A DNA stretch of 64,000 nucleotides from Glycine soja (GCF_004193775.1 NC_041019.1:15223020-15287019); one strand, 5' to 3'. Shown: positions 37,894 through 50,459, numbered from the stretch's first letter. Numbers and translations are program-made. The notes: generated by a model from the letters alone, not told the origin.

Positions 37894-38491
37894 GATTTAG
37901 GGACATTAAGTTTAGATTAGTTTACTTTGGTTTAACATTTCCTATGTAATTTGAACATTGAATTCATTTGTTGATAGTTGTTCATAATAAATCAATTATT
38001 CAATGTTTATTGTGATTAAAACTGCTTCAAAGTAGAATAAAATGTTTATTTGCTGTGAATTGGGTCTGAAATTGCATTTTACAGGTATAATTTTGGGTTT
38101 ATTGTAAAAACAAAAAGTTTATATAAAAAAAACTTGAAAACAACATCGGTTATTTAGAAAAACTGATGTCATCATGCACCTTAACATTGGTTTTTCAAAA
38201 AACCGATGTTGGTTATTTCTAATAACATCGGTTATTTATACATAACCGATGTTAATGTACAAACGTTAACATCAGTTATTTATAAATAACCGATGTTAAT
38301 ATACAAACTTTAACATCGGTTATTTATAAATAACTGATGTTATATATAACTAACTACAGCAAAATAAGTGTATAGATGATGGACGTTCACATCGGTTATA
38401 CATGAAAAATCGATGTTAATATATTAGTTAACATCGGTTTTCTATAGAAAACCAATGTTAATGTATTACATTAACCGATGTTGAGACTGAA

Positions 38492-39294
38492 ATCTATGGA
38501 TTCCTCGAGCCACAGTCCATTCAAAGGTCTGGGCAATCGCAGTTTGAGACTGAAAGTTACATAAAGAGTTGGATGCAGAGTTCAAAACGTGATGTCTACC
38601 TTGGAGCCTACCTGAATGGGTAAGTCACACAAAATAACTGAATTTAATTAATGTTTACTAATATACTAACCCATATTCCTCCCCACTGTAGCAGACACTG
38701 GCAGATGGTGGTCATCGTGCCCAAGGAACACCTAGTTGTCTGGTTTTGTTCATTGCATAACAGGCCAGACAACTACCTTAAGGGGATCATTAACAAGTCA
38801 GTGTTCTTTTCAATGCATTTGCATTCAAATACCTCAACAACACCACTTTTTAATTGTTACTCGCCTGGAACAGTGCTTTAAAAGGTCTTGATGATGCTCC
38901 ACAACCTAAATCAAAGGCTCCTGCTAGGTGGATTGTCATCAAGGTACGTCATTTACATAAAACTTCCACTTATATATACTTCTTATGTCTCTGTACACTA
39001 ATTGTTTAATTAATATCCAATTTTCATTATGTATTTAGTGTAATAGACAAAAAGGAAGTACTGAGTGCGGCTATTATGTCATGCACTGGATGTCCACCAT
39101 CATTTTAGGAAGTTTCAGGAATAACTGGGAAGCGGTACGTTTATTTCAAACAAATTCGGTTTTTTTATCAACTTATTATCATTTATTTCATGATGCAATA
39201 TTTTAACGATCCTAGACCATTGGATCTAGAGAGATTAAAGGTGTTGCGGATCCAGTGGACACAATATTATCTCCGAGTTAGAGCTCAGAGCTAG
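38492..39294 (+). pseudogene. C48-like domain, array unit 4
   Basis: No difference from unit 3 noticed by eye. Confidence 0.85.
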
Positions 39295-39892
39295 GATTTA
39301 GGGACATTAAGTTTAGATTAGTTTACTTTGGTTTAACATTTCCTATGTAATTTGAACATTGAATTCATTTGTTGATAGTTGTTCATAATAAATCAATTAT
39401 TCAATGTTTATTGTGATTAAAACTGCTTCAAAGTAGAATAAAATGTTTATTTGCTGTGAATTGGGTCTGAAATTGCATTTTACAGGTATAATTTTGGGTT
39501 TATTGTAAAAACAAAAAGTTTATATAAAAAAAACTTGAAAACAACATCGGTTATTTAGAAAAACTGATGTCATCATGCACCTTAACATTGGTTTTTCAAA
39601 AAACCGATGTTGGTTATTTCTAATAACATCGGTTATTTATACATAACCGATGTTAATGTACAAACGTTAACATCAGTTATTTATAAATAACCGATGTTAA
39701 TATACAAACTTTAACATCGGTTATTTATAAATAACTGATGTTATATATAACTAACTACAGCAAAATAAGTGTATAGATGATGGACGTTCACATCGGTTAT
39801 ACATGAAAAATCGATGTTAATATATTAGTTAACATCGGTTTTCTATAGAAAACCAATGTTAATGTATTACATTAACCGATGTTGAGACTGAA

Positions 39893-40695
39893 ATCTATGG
39901 ATTCCTCGAGCCACAGTCCATTCAAAGGTCTGGGCAATCGCAGTTTGAGACTGAAAGTTACATAAAGAGTTGGATGCAGAGTTCAAAACGTGATGTCTAC
40001 CTTGGAGCCTACCTGAATGGGTAAGTCACACAAAATAACTGAATTTAATTAATGTTTACTAATATACTAACCCATATTCCTCCCCACTGTAGCAGACACT
40101 GGCAGATGGTGGTCATCGTGCCCAAGGAACACCTAGTTGTCTGGTTTTGTTCATTGCATAACAGGCCAGACAACTACCTTAAGGGGATCATTAACAAGTC
40201 AGTGTTCTTTTCAATGCATTTGCATTCAAATACCTCAACAACACCACTTTTTAATTGTTACTCGCCTGGAACAGTGCTTTAAAAGGTCTTGATGATGCTC
40301 CACAACCTAAATCAAAGGCTCCTGCTAGGTGGATTGTCATCAAGGTACGTCATTTACATAAAACTTCCACTTATATATACTTCTTATGTCTCTGTACACT
40401 AATTGTTTAATTAATATCCAATTTTCATTATGTATTTAGTGTAATAGACAAAAAGGAAGTACTGAGTGCGGCTATTATGTCATGCACTGGATGTCCACCA
40501 TCATTTTAGGAAGTTTCAGGAATAACTGGGAAGCGGTACGTTTATTTCAAACAAATTCGGTTTTTTTATCAACTTATTATCATTTATTTCATGATGCAAT
40601 ATTTTAACGATCCTAGACCATTGGATCTAGAGAGATTAAAGGTGTTGCGGATCCAGTGGACACAATATTATCTCCGAGTTAGAGCTCAGAGCTAG
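39893..40695 (+). pseudogene. C48-like domain, array unit 5
   Basis: No difference from units 3 and 4 noticed by eye. Confidence 0.85.
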
Positions 40696-41293
40696 GATTT
40701 AGGGACATTAAGTTTAGATTAGTTTACTTTGGTTTAACATTTCCTATGTAATTTGAACATTGAATTCATTTGTTGATAGTTGTTCATAATAAATCAATTA
40801 TTCAATGTTTATTGTGATTAAAACTGCTTCAAAGTAGAATAAAATGTTTATTTGCTGTGAATTGGGTCTGAAATTGCATTTTACAGGTATAATTTTGGGT
40901 TTATTGTAAAAACAAAAAGTTTATATAAAAAAAACTTGAAAACAACATCGGTTATTTAGAAAAACTGATGTCATCATGCACCTTAACATTGGTTTTTCAA
41001 AAAACCGATGTTGGTTATTTCTAATAACATCGGTTATTTATACATAACCGATGTTAATGTACAAACGTTAACATCAGTTATTTATAAATAACCGATGTTA
41101 ATATACAAACTTTAACATCGGTTATTTATAAATAACTGATGTTATATATAACTAACTACAGCAAAATAAGTGTATAGATGATGGACGTTCACATCGGTTA
41201 TACATGAAAAATCGATGTTAATATATTAGTTAACATCGGTTTTCTATAGAAAACCAATGTTAATGTATTACATTAACCGATGTTGAGACTGAA

Positions 41294-42096
41294 ATCTATG
41301 GATTCCTCGAGCCACAGTCCATTCAAAGGTCTGGGCAATCGCAGTTTGAGACTGAAAGTTACATAAAGAGTTGGATGCAGAGTTCAAAACGTGATGTCTA
41401 CCTTGGAGCCTACCTGAATGGGTAAGTCACACAAAATAACTGAATTTAATTAATGTTTACTAATATACTAACCCATATTCCTCCCCACTGTAGCAGACAC
41501 TGGCAGATGGTGGTCATCGTGCCCAAGGAACACCTAGTTGTCTGGTTTTGTTCATTGCATAACAGGCCAGACAACTACCTTAAGGGGATCATTAACAAGT
41601 CAGTGTTCTTTTCAATGCATTTGCATTCAAATACCTCAACAACACCACTTTTTAATTGTTACTCGCCTGGAACAGTGCTTTAAAAGGTCTTGATGATGCT
41701 CCACAACCTAAATCAAAGGCTCCTGCTAGGTGGATTGTCATCAAGGTACGTCATTTACATAAAACTTCCACTTATATATACTTCTTATGTCTCTGTACAC
41801 TAATTGTTTAATTAATATCCAATTTTCATTATGTATTTAGTGTAATAGACAAAAAGGAAGTACTGAGTGCGGCTATTATGTCATGCACTGGATGTCCACC
41901 ATCATTTTAGGAAGTTTCAGGAATAACTGGGAAGCGGTACGTTTATTTCAAACAAATTCGGTTTTTTTATCAACTTATTATCATTTATTTCATGATGCAA
42001 TATTTTAACGATCCTAGACCATTGGATCTAGAGAGATTAAAGGTGTTGCGGATCCAGTGGACACAATATTATCTCCGAGTTAGAGCTCAGAGCTAG
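41294..42096 (+). pseudogene. C48-like domain, array unit 6
   Basis: Coding part as units 2-5, but the 3' spacer has TTTAGCTTAG like units 1 and 2. It is followed by the full CACTA 3' subterminal region rather than a junction. Confidence 0.85.
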
Positions 42097-42339
42097 GATT
42101 TAGGGACATTAAGTTTAGCTTAGTTTACTTTGGTTTAACATTTCCTATGTAATTTGAACATTGAATTCATTTGTTGATAGTTGTTCATAATAAATCAATT
42201 ATTCAATGTTTATTGTGATTAAAACTGCTTCAAAGTAGAATAAAATGTTTATTTGCTGTGAATTGGGTCTGAAATTGCATTTTACAGGTATAATTTTGGG
42301 TTTATTGTAAAAACAAAAAGTTTATATAAAAAAAACTTG

Positions 42340-42960
42340 AAAACAACATCGGTTATTTAGAAAAACTGATGTCATCATGCACCTTAACATTGGTTTTTCA
42401 AAAAACCGATGTTGGTTATTTCTAATAACATCGGTTATTTATACATAACCGATGTTAATGTACAAACGTTAACATCAGTTATTTATAAATAACCGATGTT
42501 AATATACAAACTTTAACATCGGTTATTTATAAATAACTGATGTTATATATAACTAACTACAGCAAAATAAGTGTATAGATGATGGACGTTCACATCGGTT
42601 ATACATGAAAAATCGATGTTAATATATTAGTTAACATCGGTTTTCTATAGAAAACCAATGTTAATGTATTACATTAACATCGGTTTTTCTAGAAAACCGA
42701 TGTTAATATATTACATTAACATCGGTTTTTATAGAAAACCAATGTCAACGTTCATCATGCATACAATTAATTTGTTGTAGTTCTTTGTATATAACATCGG
42801 TTATTTAGAAAACTGATGTTAGAATTTTTTATGTTAATATCAGTTTTTCAAAATCGATGTTAACAATATTACATTCAACATCAGTACTTTCAACATCGGT
42901 TTTAAAACCGATGTAGAATGCCGTAAATAACCGATGTTGAAAGTGTATGTTCTAATAGTG
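42340..42960. repeat. CACTA 3' subterminal inverted-repeat block and terminus
   Basis: More than a dozen AACATCGG and CCGATGTT words alternate, often as perfect hairpins around TTATTTATAAATAA. The block ends in the CACTA terminus at 42960. In CACTA elements such subterminal words bind the TNPA-type protein. Confidence 0.92.
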
Positions 42961-43084
42961 AAAATTAATTTCTTCCAATTTATTATCCACTACAAGGGTC
43001 CATGTATTTACTAGTCATACAAGTGATTAAATACCTTTTAAAAAAATTACAAGTGATTAAACAACAAACAAGAGGGGAGTAATC

Positions 43085-43330
43085 AACCTGAAATTGCTGC
43101 ATAACTAGAAGTTTAGCTAGCTTATCATACCAATGAACAGTTGCCCCGGGGATGGTCAATGCTCTTTTGATCAATTGATGAGCTAATTGAAAACCAAGAT
43201 CCCCCTAAAATCATTTAAAAAATTTAACAGACTAAAGTATGAAACAATGGTAACTAAATATAATGATCTTTTCAAAACAAGTAAATGAATTAAAAGGATC
43301 ACTGAGTAGACAGCAGCCTTTAATTGCATA
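43085..43330 (-). pseudogene. fragment of plant AIR carboxylase (PurK-like domain)
   Basis: Minus strand, after an acceptor TTTTAG near 43206, the exon reads GFQLAHQLIKRALTIPGATV and HWYDK, then departs into unrelated sequence. This matches, from memory, the ATP-grasp C-terminal part of plastid phosphoribosylaminoimidazole carboxylase, where HWYDKPEMRKQ follows. Here the text breaks right after HWYDK. A preceding block (about 43330-43300, MKVMQLKAAVYSVI) may be the previous exon. A stray fragment 125 bp from the CACTA end, so it may have been moved by a transposon. Confidence 0.55.
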
Positions 43331-45113
43331 ACCTTCATCCAACTATGAACCAAATATATAACATGAAAAAAAATCAATCATTGTTTGCAGGTCCACAGGG
43401 AGCATTATAGCACTATCTAACCTTCATCATATCACTTGATGATGTCGACCTACCACTATCTAATTTTCCAGGTTGCATGGTGAAATTATTCGGGCCAAAC
43501 AATTATGTACCCTCATGTGGAGCACTAATCATTAAACTCGATCATTGGAAAACTATTAATTATTATTCTATTGAAATCTAATGTGTTAAAGTATCAATAT
43601 ATGATGTTATTCCAACACACATTTTTTAATATATGTCTCTAATATACACTTATTTTTAAGAAAAAAAGCTAGAAAACTACGCGTAGTTTTCTGACTCTAG
43701 TATGGATAGAACTTATATTTAATTATATGGATAAAACTCTAGTATTTATTATTTAAAATAAGTTTCACCATCTATATATGGTTCTTCAGAATAAGTTTTA
43801 TGCTTAATATTATAGTTGGGTATGTCAATTTTTTTTTCTATTCCTGTAGTTATAACTCATTAAAAATTCAAATGAGATATTCAATATAAGTAGACAACTT
43901 AAAAACAAAAATAAGTATTACCTGAACTTTATCATTTCCCAATATTTTAGTCCCACCAACTCTGCTCCATGGCATTTGCTTGCACAAAGACTCCAACTTC
44001 AATCATGTGTGTGTTGATTGAGTGTTTTTCCACCAAAATCCTATTCACTTATTGTTAATGTTAGTTAAACTGTTAAACAGAGACAGAAAAATTGGACACT
44101 GTAGACTATTGGAAATGTGATCAATTGATTAGATAGGAACTAGAATACAGATTTGGATGGAGATAGGAACTAGAATACAAGATCAAAGGGATATATCAAA
44201 TTAAGAAATTTATCACATCACACAAGATAATAAAAAATGACAGAAAAGTTAATCACCATTTTAGACAGAGAGTATAAATTAGACAACCAAAGGGTAGAAA
44301 GACTAGACGAACAAAGAACAAAACCTCCAAGGTTAGAACAACCTTCCTTCTTGAGGCTTTTGAGGCTCTTTTTATCAACAACAAATCGAGTAAATTCACC
44401 CTTGCATTGTTAATGTTGCAAAATAGACAAAATTAATCAGCAAAAAGTGGCATCCTCTGGTTAAGCTTACATGCTACTACAAATTGTTTATGGCTTGGTG
44501 GTGGCCAAAGTTATCAATTCTAAGAAAAATGAAATTTATAACTTTTTCAACAACAAATTGTACTAAGCTTTTTTTTTATATATATAAAGCTTGTACTGAG
44601 ATTCTTTTCTTATTAATAATATGCCAGCTAAAATATTTTTGGTACCTATAGTTTGGCAATTGCCAGCTAAAAAATACACGCTCACACAAATTGAAACATC
44701 TACCCCCTCCCACATACCAACCCAGTTATGTTAATCATAATTAACTTTAATTATGATGATTATCATTATAAATACATAAATATTATAAAACAGAGGAAAG
44801 CAGCCTGGATACCAGGTTCTTCTTTGATTCTTGAGAGGTGGTTGGCAATTTTAGCCTAGCAAACAACTCCTGGATAAATGTACTGTCATCCTTCAACAAA
44901 GAGACAATCTAAAAATAATAGAGTAGACAACAATAAGGACATCATTCACTAAATTAAATGATATGTCTTTATTCCTAGTTAATCAAATCTTAGATAGACC
45001 TGACCCTTTCAAACCTCTTTCTCATACAAAGTTCCTTCCCCTGCTTGCTTGTACCCTGCAACTACAACTGCAATATCAAGAAATTCAATTCATTAACTAC
45101 ACACACTCATGCC
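43331..45113. other. no gene recognised
   Basis: AT-rich spacer. There is a short direct repeat of AGATAGGAACTAGAATACA near 44136 and 44162. No coding family seen. Confidence 0.5.
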
Positions 45114-45804
45114 ATGATTTCTCAAATTATCATGTTTTCCCTTTTCTTCTTCCTCTTCTCCTCTTTTCTAATCGTTTTCTTCTTCCACAAAACCTCTGCA
45201 CTTCACATCCTCAACCAATGGTTCCTTTCCTTCGAAAACCGTCTCCACCTTCACCAGTCCTTCAAAATCCCTCGCTATAATCTTCACTCTCTTGACAATA
45301 GCCTCTACTAGAAAATCCTCACCTACCTCGATTCTCTTCCCTTCGTTGAAGATTCCGATTATGCAAACCTCTTCTCCGGCCCCAATCCCTTCCTCCACCT
45401 TCCTCCACCTCGACCCTAACCACACCGTTCATGACACCTTCCTCAGCGCCAGGCTCTCTTGAACCAACGCCTCCGGCGACGAGCTCGTCCTTTGACTAAA
45501 GAAGAAACACAAGCGCAGAGTCTTCCTACAGTACTTCCAGCACATTCTCTCTGTTGCTGACGAGATCGAGCAATGAAGAAAAAAGGACGTCAAGTTGTAT
45601 GTGAACTCCAACGCCGGTGAGTGGCGCTTGGCGCCGTTCACGCATCCAGCGAGCTTTGACACAGTGGCGATGGACGCGGAGCTGAAGAACAAGGTGAAGT
45701 CTGATCTGGACCAATTCCTGAAGTCAAAGTAGTACTACCATCGGCTAGGCTGCATTTTGAAGCGGAGCTACCTCCTTGAGAGGAAACTCACGAGAGGGAA
45801 TTGA
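45114..45804 (+). pseudogene. AAA-ATPase (ASD/BCS1-like plant family), N-terminal half only
   Basis: The family has an N-terminal membrane segment, an AAA-associated domain and a C-terminal AAA core. Here an ATG at 45114 starts a hydrophobic segment (IIMFSLFFFLFSSFLIVFFF). It is followed by HQSFKIPRYNLHSLDNSLY, LTYLDSLPFVEDSDYANLF and, in another frame, HLDPNHTVHDTFLSARLS, KHKRRVFLQYFQHILSVADE, VNSNAGEWRLAPFTHPASF, LKNKVKSDLDQFLKSK and LGCILKRSYLL. The expected Walker A (GPSGTGKS) should come next, but the sequence changes to ERKLTRGN and a stop. Stops: TAG 45309-45311, TGA 45460-45462, TGA 45493-45495, TGA 45574-45576 and TAG 45730-45732; a frameshift lies at about 45380-45405. GC content is higher than around it. 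No introns seen, but the family is often intronless. Confidence 0.85.
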
Positions 45805-46185
45805 GAGTGTCGGACCAGCAAAGAGGGTGAGGGAGAGGGAGAAGGACCGTCTTATTACTCAGATACACTAAGAGGGAGAGGGGGAGGTACGACGACTTTT
45901 TCTCTTCGTACTCTCTCTAGAACCTTTGGTACTATAGCTAGCATTAAAATTAAAATAAAAATTCTTTTCATTCAAAGGCGATTTTCTAAATGGACCGTCT
46001 TTGAATATTTGATAACTACGTCATTCATATATCAAAACCGCCTTTGTTTTTTATTTTAATTGTACAAAGACAATTTTTGTACAAACTGCCTTTAAAATAT
46101 TTATTATATTCACAAAAATACTATCCTATTGAAGATAACGACATTTTGGAAGGACCGACCTTGATCCAGTGTCGTAGTAAGGCTG

Positions 46186-46198
46186 TTTTCTAGTAGTG
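46186..46198. mobile_element. right terminus of a different CACTA-type element
   Basis: The sequence ends GTTTTCTAGTAGTG, complement CACTACTAGAAAAC, the classic CACTA end, preceded by GC-richer sequence with AAGGCTG and TGTCGTAGTAA. I did not find the matching left end. It may lie before the AAA-ATPase relic (captured fragment) or be lost. Confidence 0.55.
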
Positions 46199-48099
46199 AA
46201 AATTTAAAATCATGAATAAAGCTCAATATTGTAGGGCATATCTTCCAAATTTCCAAAACTCATTGATGAGTTGTATTAGGAGGCAAGAAAATCCAATTAC
46301 TCATAATTTAACTAGGACATCAAAATTAAATGCTAACATCCAAGTATTTGATTGTATTCCAAATTGCATTTATCCTCTTATTACGAATGAAATGAAGTAG
46401 TCCTCTGTCTATTGAAAAAATAAGAAAATAATCCTACAACTTTTTACTTTATTTTCAATAAATTTTAATCAATAATAAAAAAATGTATTCAAAAGATTAA
46501 ATTACAGAATATAGTGTTAGCTTTTCTCATAAAAAGTTTTTAAAATTGATGTTATTTGGGCTTTGGTCAGAATTCATTCCTCCTTACGGGTTTGTTCTTT
46601 GGGCCAGTAGTACTCCTTGCCCATTTTGATTGGACAATTGCTTCCTACACCTTATTTTTTGCTTTCACCAGGCACCATGCCGCTCCCAAAAAAATGAAGA
46701 GATTGATGCGTGAAAGTGTCATGTTTACATCATCCTCTGCTCAGTTTTCCACTTTAAAGTGCAAGCATAGTGTGTAGACTTGTGTGTATTGCCATTTTCC
46801 CATCATTATCATAGTAATGAACTGCTCAAATAAATGAGACATCACACACCCTCACCTTAGTGCTACATCAAATAGACTAGAAGATATATGGTACAATCTT
46901 GCTTGAATCAAGCATTTTTGGATTTGTCCCTTTTGATAACAACTTACATGATGGGATGAAAAGAACACGGGTTCCTATTTTTCTGCCATCATACTCTGTG
47001 GAAATTCATCTTGGTTAGGGATTCTTTTTTGTTTATAACTAAAACAATCCTTGTGCTAATGTTTTGAATGAAAAAACTAGTCAACTTATTAATGATTGAA
47101 GGAAATGATGACTTTTTCATTAGTTGTGGCACTCTTAAGGATACCAAAAAGTGATGAGTATGAAATGATGATGAAGCATCAATCACATGGCATGCCACTA
47201 GTTGACAATAATGCATTTTCTGGGTCCATTTTAATTTAAAAAGTGAAGCGTTCTAGGGTGGGACAAATTCCTTAGGTTGTCCACCAGTGGACCCCAAATT
47301 TTCCAATGAATAATGTCATATTTGTTACAATTTTGAAAGAATGGAATAGATGTTAAAAGACAATAATACCCTCAATCAATATAAGGTGTTTCTATGTTGT
47401 GTTTGGTGTGGTTAAAGGGACTTATATCCACCTTCAAAACTCAAAACACTTTTTTGTTTCAATCAGCCCTTATGCAAAAACAGTTAAGTGTTTACTTGTG
47501 GGGTTTGATGGTTGAGGAGCGATGGTGAAGATAGCAAACACATGCAGGGGTTAAGTGTTAAAATTGTTGGACGACGGTTTCTTCCCTATCCATAAAACAC
47601 TTAGGCGTTTCTATCATCCCTTTTTCATTTTTGTGGCGTGACAACTGATTTCATCTTTGAACCCAGATTCGTCAATCCATTTGGAAGGGGTAATTTATTT
47701 CTTATGTTAAGGACATGTTGGTATAGGTTGAATTTTGGAATTTCGATTAGTGACTCAATTTGTTGTATGTTGTGTTTGTTATGGGTTGTAGAGATTTGCG
47801 GCAAAAAAGTGTATGGATGACAATGGTGACAGTCCAAGTTAGGCTTATTCAATAACAACATGTATGTCACCAATAGATGAGGTATGGTGTGTTTGTTATG
47901 TTGTCTTCGAGTTTTCTTTATTAGGGAAGAGTAATGTTTGTTGTAACTGTATTTGAGATTATATACCTATTATTTGTGATAAATTGCATTGTTACAATAT
48001 GTAGCTTCATGCATTTTTTTAACTTATTGTCTGCATAAGCATTATGGTATGGTGATTGTGACACATAAATTGAGGAGCGAATTGTTGTAACTTATAGGG
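46199..48099. other. no gene recognised
   Basis: Includes short frames without family motifs. The part from about 47620 may be 5' sequence of the MULE element that follows, but no terminal inverted repeat was identified. Confidence 0.45.
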
Positions 48100-50459
48100 G
48101 GAAGATAATTTATTGGATGACATAATGGTTGAAGAAGTTGATTGTCACGGTTTTGTACAAGAATTTTGTGATTCAGACTATGGCAAGGTTGGTGAACAGT
48201 GTCTGACCAAAGGCATTGATGATTTTTAATGTGTTAGTCGCAAGGGTTTGAATGAATGGAACATCCCTTTTGAATATGTTGTTGCAAAGGGTTTCATTGA
48301 AGGTTTGGATGGTCTTCAATATAAAGGTGCAAAGGGTTTTTTTGAATACAATTGTGCGGAGAGTTTGGTTGAAGGAATGGATCATTTTGATTGTGATGAT
48401 GAACATGGTTTCACCGAAGGCATTGATGGTACTTAACTTGATGGTGCCAAACATTTGAGTGAAGACAAGGATATGATTTTGGAAAACATGAAATTATTAT
48501 TCTTGGTAGTGAACATGATATTCTCTGTTTGGATTTGAAGAATTTGACTCGTGATGAAGTGTTGTCTTTGAAATTCTCAAGTTTTGAGGTTGCATACAAA
48601 ATCTATTATTGGTTTGCAAGATTCAATGGTTTTGCTGCAAGGAAAGGTTAGGTTGTTAAGGACACCAAAGGTGAAGTTGTACAATAGACTTATTTGTGTT
48701 ACAGAGAAGGCTTTAAACAAGATAAGAGGTTAACAACTGGAAATCACAAGCATGATGTGAAGCCTGAGACAAGATATGGATGTAAAGCTCACTTAATAGC
48801 ACATGTTGACATTTAAGCAAACTACTAGTATGTTTCATTTTTCATTTGGTCCACAATCATGCATTGTTAGAATATGGTGAAAGGAGAATGTTGGCAAGTC
48901 ATAAGTCGATGACTGAATTTGATATGTTGCAAATGAATAACATGAGAGTAGTTGGCATAGGCACCCCTCAAATTTATGGATCATTGGCAAGGTAGTGTGG
49001 AGGGTATGACCATTTACAATACCGCTATAAAGATGTATATAATCAAATAGCCAAGCAACATAAGTTGAAAAATATGCATGCTAAATTTGCTTTGCAATAT
49101 CTAAGTGATTTGAGAGTGAATGAGCTAGTGTTGTTTTATTGTTACATTGTTGATGAGGATAGAAAACTCCAATACTTGTTTTGGTGTGACGGTATTATGC
49201 AGATTCAACCTATTTGGTGACATCTTGGTATTCAATACAACTTATAGAAAGAATAAGTATGACTGTCCATTAGTAGTATTTTTTGGCTTTAATCACCACA
49301 ATCAAACTATAGTGTTTGCTACAACAATCATTGCTAATGAAATTGAAGAAACATGTGTGTGGTTGCTTGAAAATTTCTTAGAAGCTATGAAAGGGAAGCT
49401 GCCTTTGTCTGTCATTACTAATGGTGATCTTGCTATGAAGACTTCAATACGAAGGGTCTTCCCAAATAGCCACCATAGATTGTGTATATGGCATATATTG
49501 CGCAATGCAACAACTAACCTTGGTAATGTAGAATTTAATAGAGTTCACAAAATGCTTGCTAAGTGACTATGGGATTGGTGAATTCCAAAAAAAAATGGAC
49601 AAAGATGATTTCTAAATTCCATATTGAGAATCATCAATAGGTGTTATAGCTATATGAAAAGATGAACATGTAGAACACAACTTATATGAGAGGCAATATT
49701 TTTGCTAGGTTCAGGACAACGTCTAGATGTGAGGCTTTGCATGCTTAAGTTTCAAGGTTTGTTTTCTCAAAATATAATTTGACTGAGTTAATACAACACT
49801 TTAACCATTGTATTAGCTTTATGCAGTGTAGGGAGGGTGAGGCTGATTTTGATTCCAAGCATGATGTTGCAGCTTTGAGTACCAAATATCTAAATTTGGA
49901 AATATTAACTGCAAATTTCTACATAAGACAGATGTTGAAGTTATTTTGTTTTGCATTTAAGAAATGTGGCATTGTAAGGGTTATTGAATGCAAGCCTTCA
50001 TTCAATTACTTTATATATGCTATGACAAAGTATGAATTTAGTGAGGATAAAGTGTGGTATGTTTCATGGCAGCCCTCAACCCGTGAGACGAAGTGTTCTT
50101 GTTGTAAAATGGAATTGATAGGTCTTGTTGGATCAAGTGGTCTCGGAATAATTAAGAAGGGGGAGGGTTGAATTAATTATTAATGTGTCTTGACTAATTA
50201 AAAAATTATCCTTCTTAATGTTACTAGATTCAACTAGGCTTTTTCTACTAAGTTAAGAAAGTAAAGAACAGAAACAATAACTTAACCAAAAGTAAAAGCG
50301 GCAATTAAAAGTACACAGCGGAAATTAAAGAGTGTAGGGAAGAAGAAGACAAGCACAAGATTTATACTGGTTCGGCCACAATCCGTGCCTACATCCAGTC
50401 CCCAAGCAACCGATGGTTCTTGAGATTTCTTTCAACCTTGTAAAATCCTTTACAAGCCA

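Larger units (their letters stand above)
34289..42694 (+). repeat. tandem array of six 1401-bp units (C48-like exons plus CACTA subterminal repeats)
   Basis: The same sequence recurs at exact 1401-bp steps from 34289, 35690, 37091, 38492, 39893 and 41294. Each unit holds protease-like exons (about 800 bp), a 250-bp spacer, and about 350 bp of inverted AACATCGG...CCGATGTT repeats. Units 1-5 end in CCGATGTTGAGACTGAA fused to the next ATCTATGG. Unit 6 instead runs on into the rest of the CACTA 3' end at about 42681. By eye only three substitutions vary among units: G/A in the codon before the His, A/G in GATAATG versus GATGATG, and C/A in TTTAGCTTAG versus TTTAGATTAG. Confidence 0.98.
33105..42960 (+). 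mobile_element. CACTA (En/Spm) transposon, left end missing, 3' end amplified
   Basis: The right terminus (42948-42960) is the complement of CACTATTAGAACA, and subterminal AACATCGG / CCGATGTT repeats precede it. Inside are exons of the second CACTA protein (33169-34420) and six C48-protease-like segments. No matching left CACTA end exists between 26 and 33.1 kb: the element is cut off against the promoter-like block at about 33105. All coding parts carry stops, so it is a dead copy. Confidence 0.88.

Noticed and set aside
34448..41683. Six identical 76-residue plus-strand frames starting MFTNILTHIPPHCS
   Set aside because: They begin in intron sequence and run across an exon and its donor. 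They are by-products of the array; the real exons are GGHWQ/GRHWQ segments in part of this frame.
34289..42960. CRISPR-like array
   Set aside because: Repeat units are 1401 bp and coding-like with CACTA ends; this is plant nuclear DNA.
45168..45714. Minus-strand frames with few stops
   Set aside because: Antisense shadows of the AAA-ATPase relic.
42989..46198. CACTACAAGG at 42988 as left partner of the CACTACTAG end at 46198
   Set aside because: Beyond the first five or six bases the ends do not match, so I cannot call them one element.
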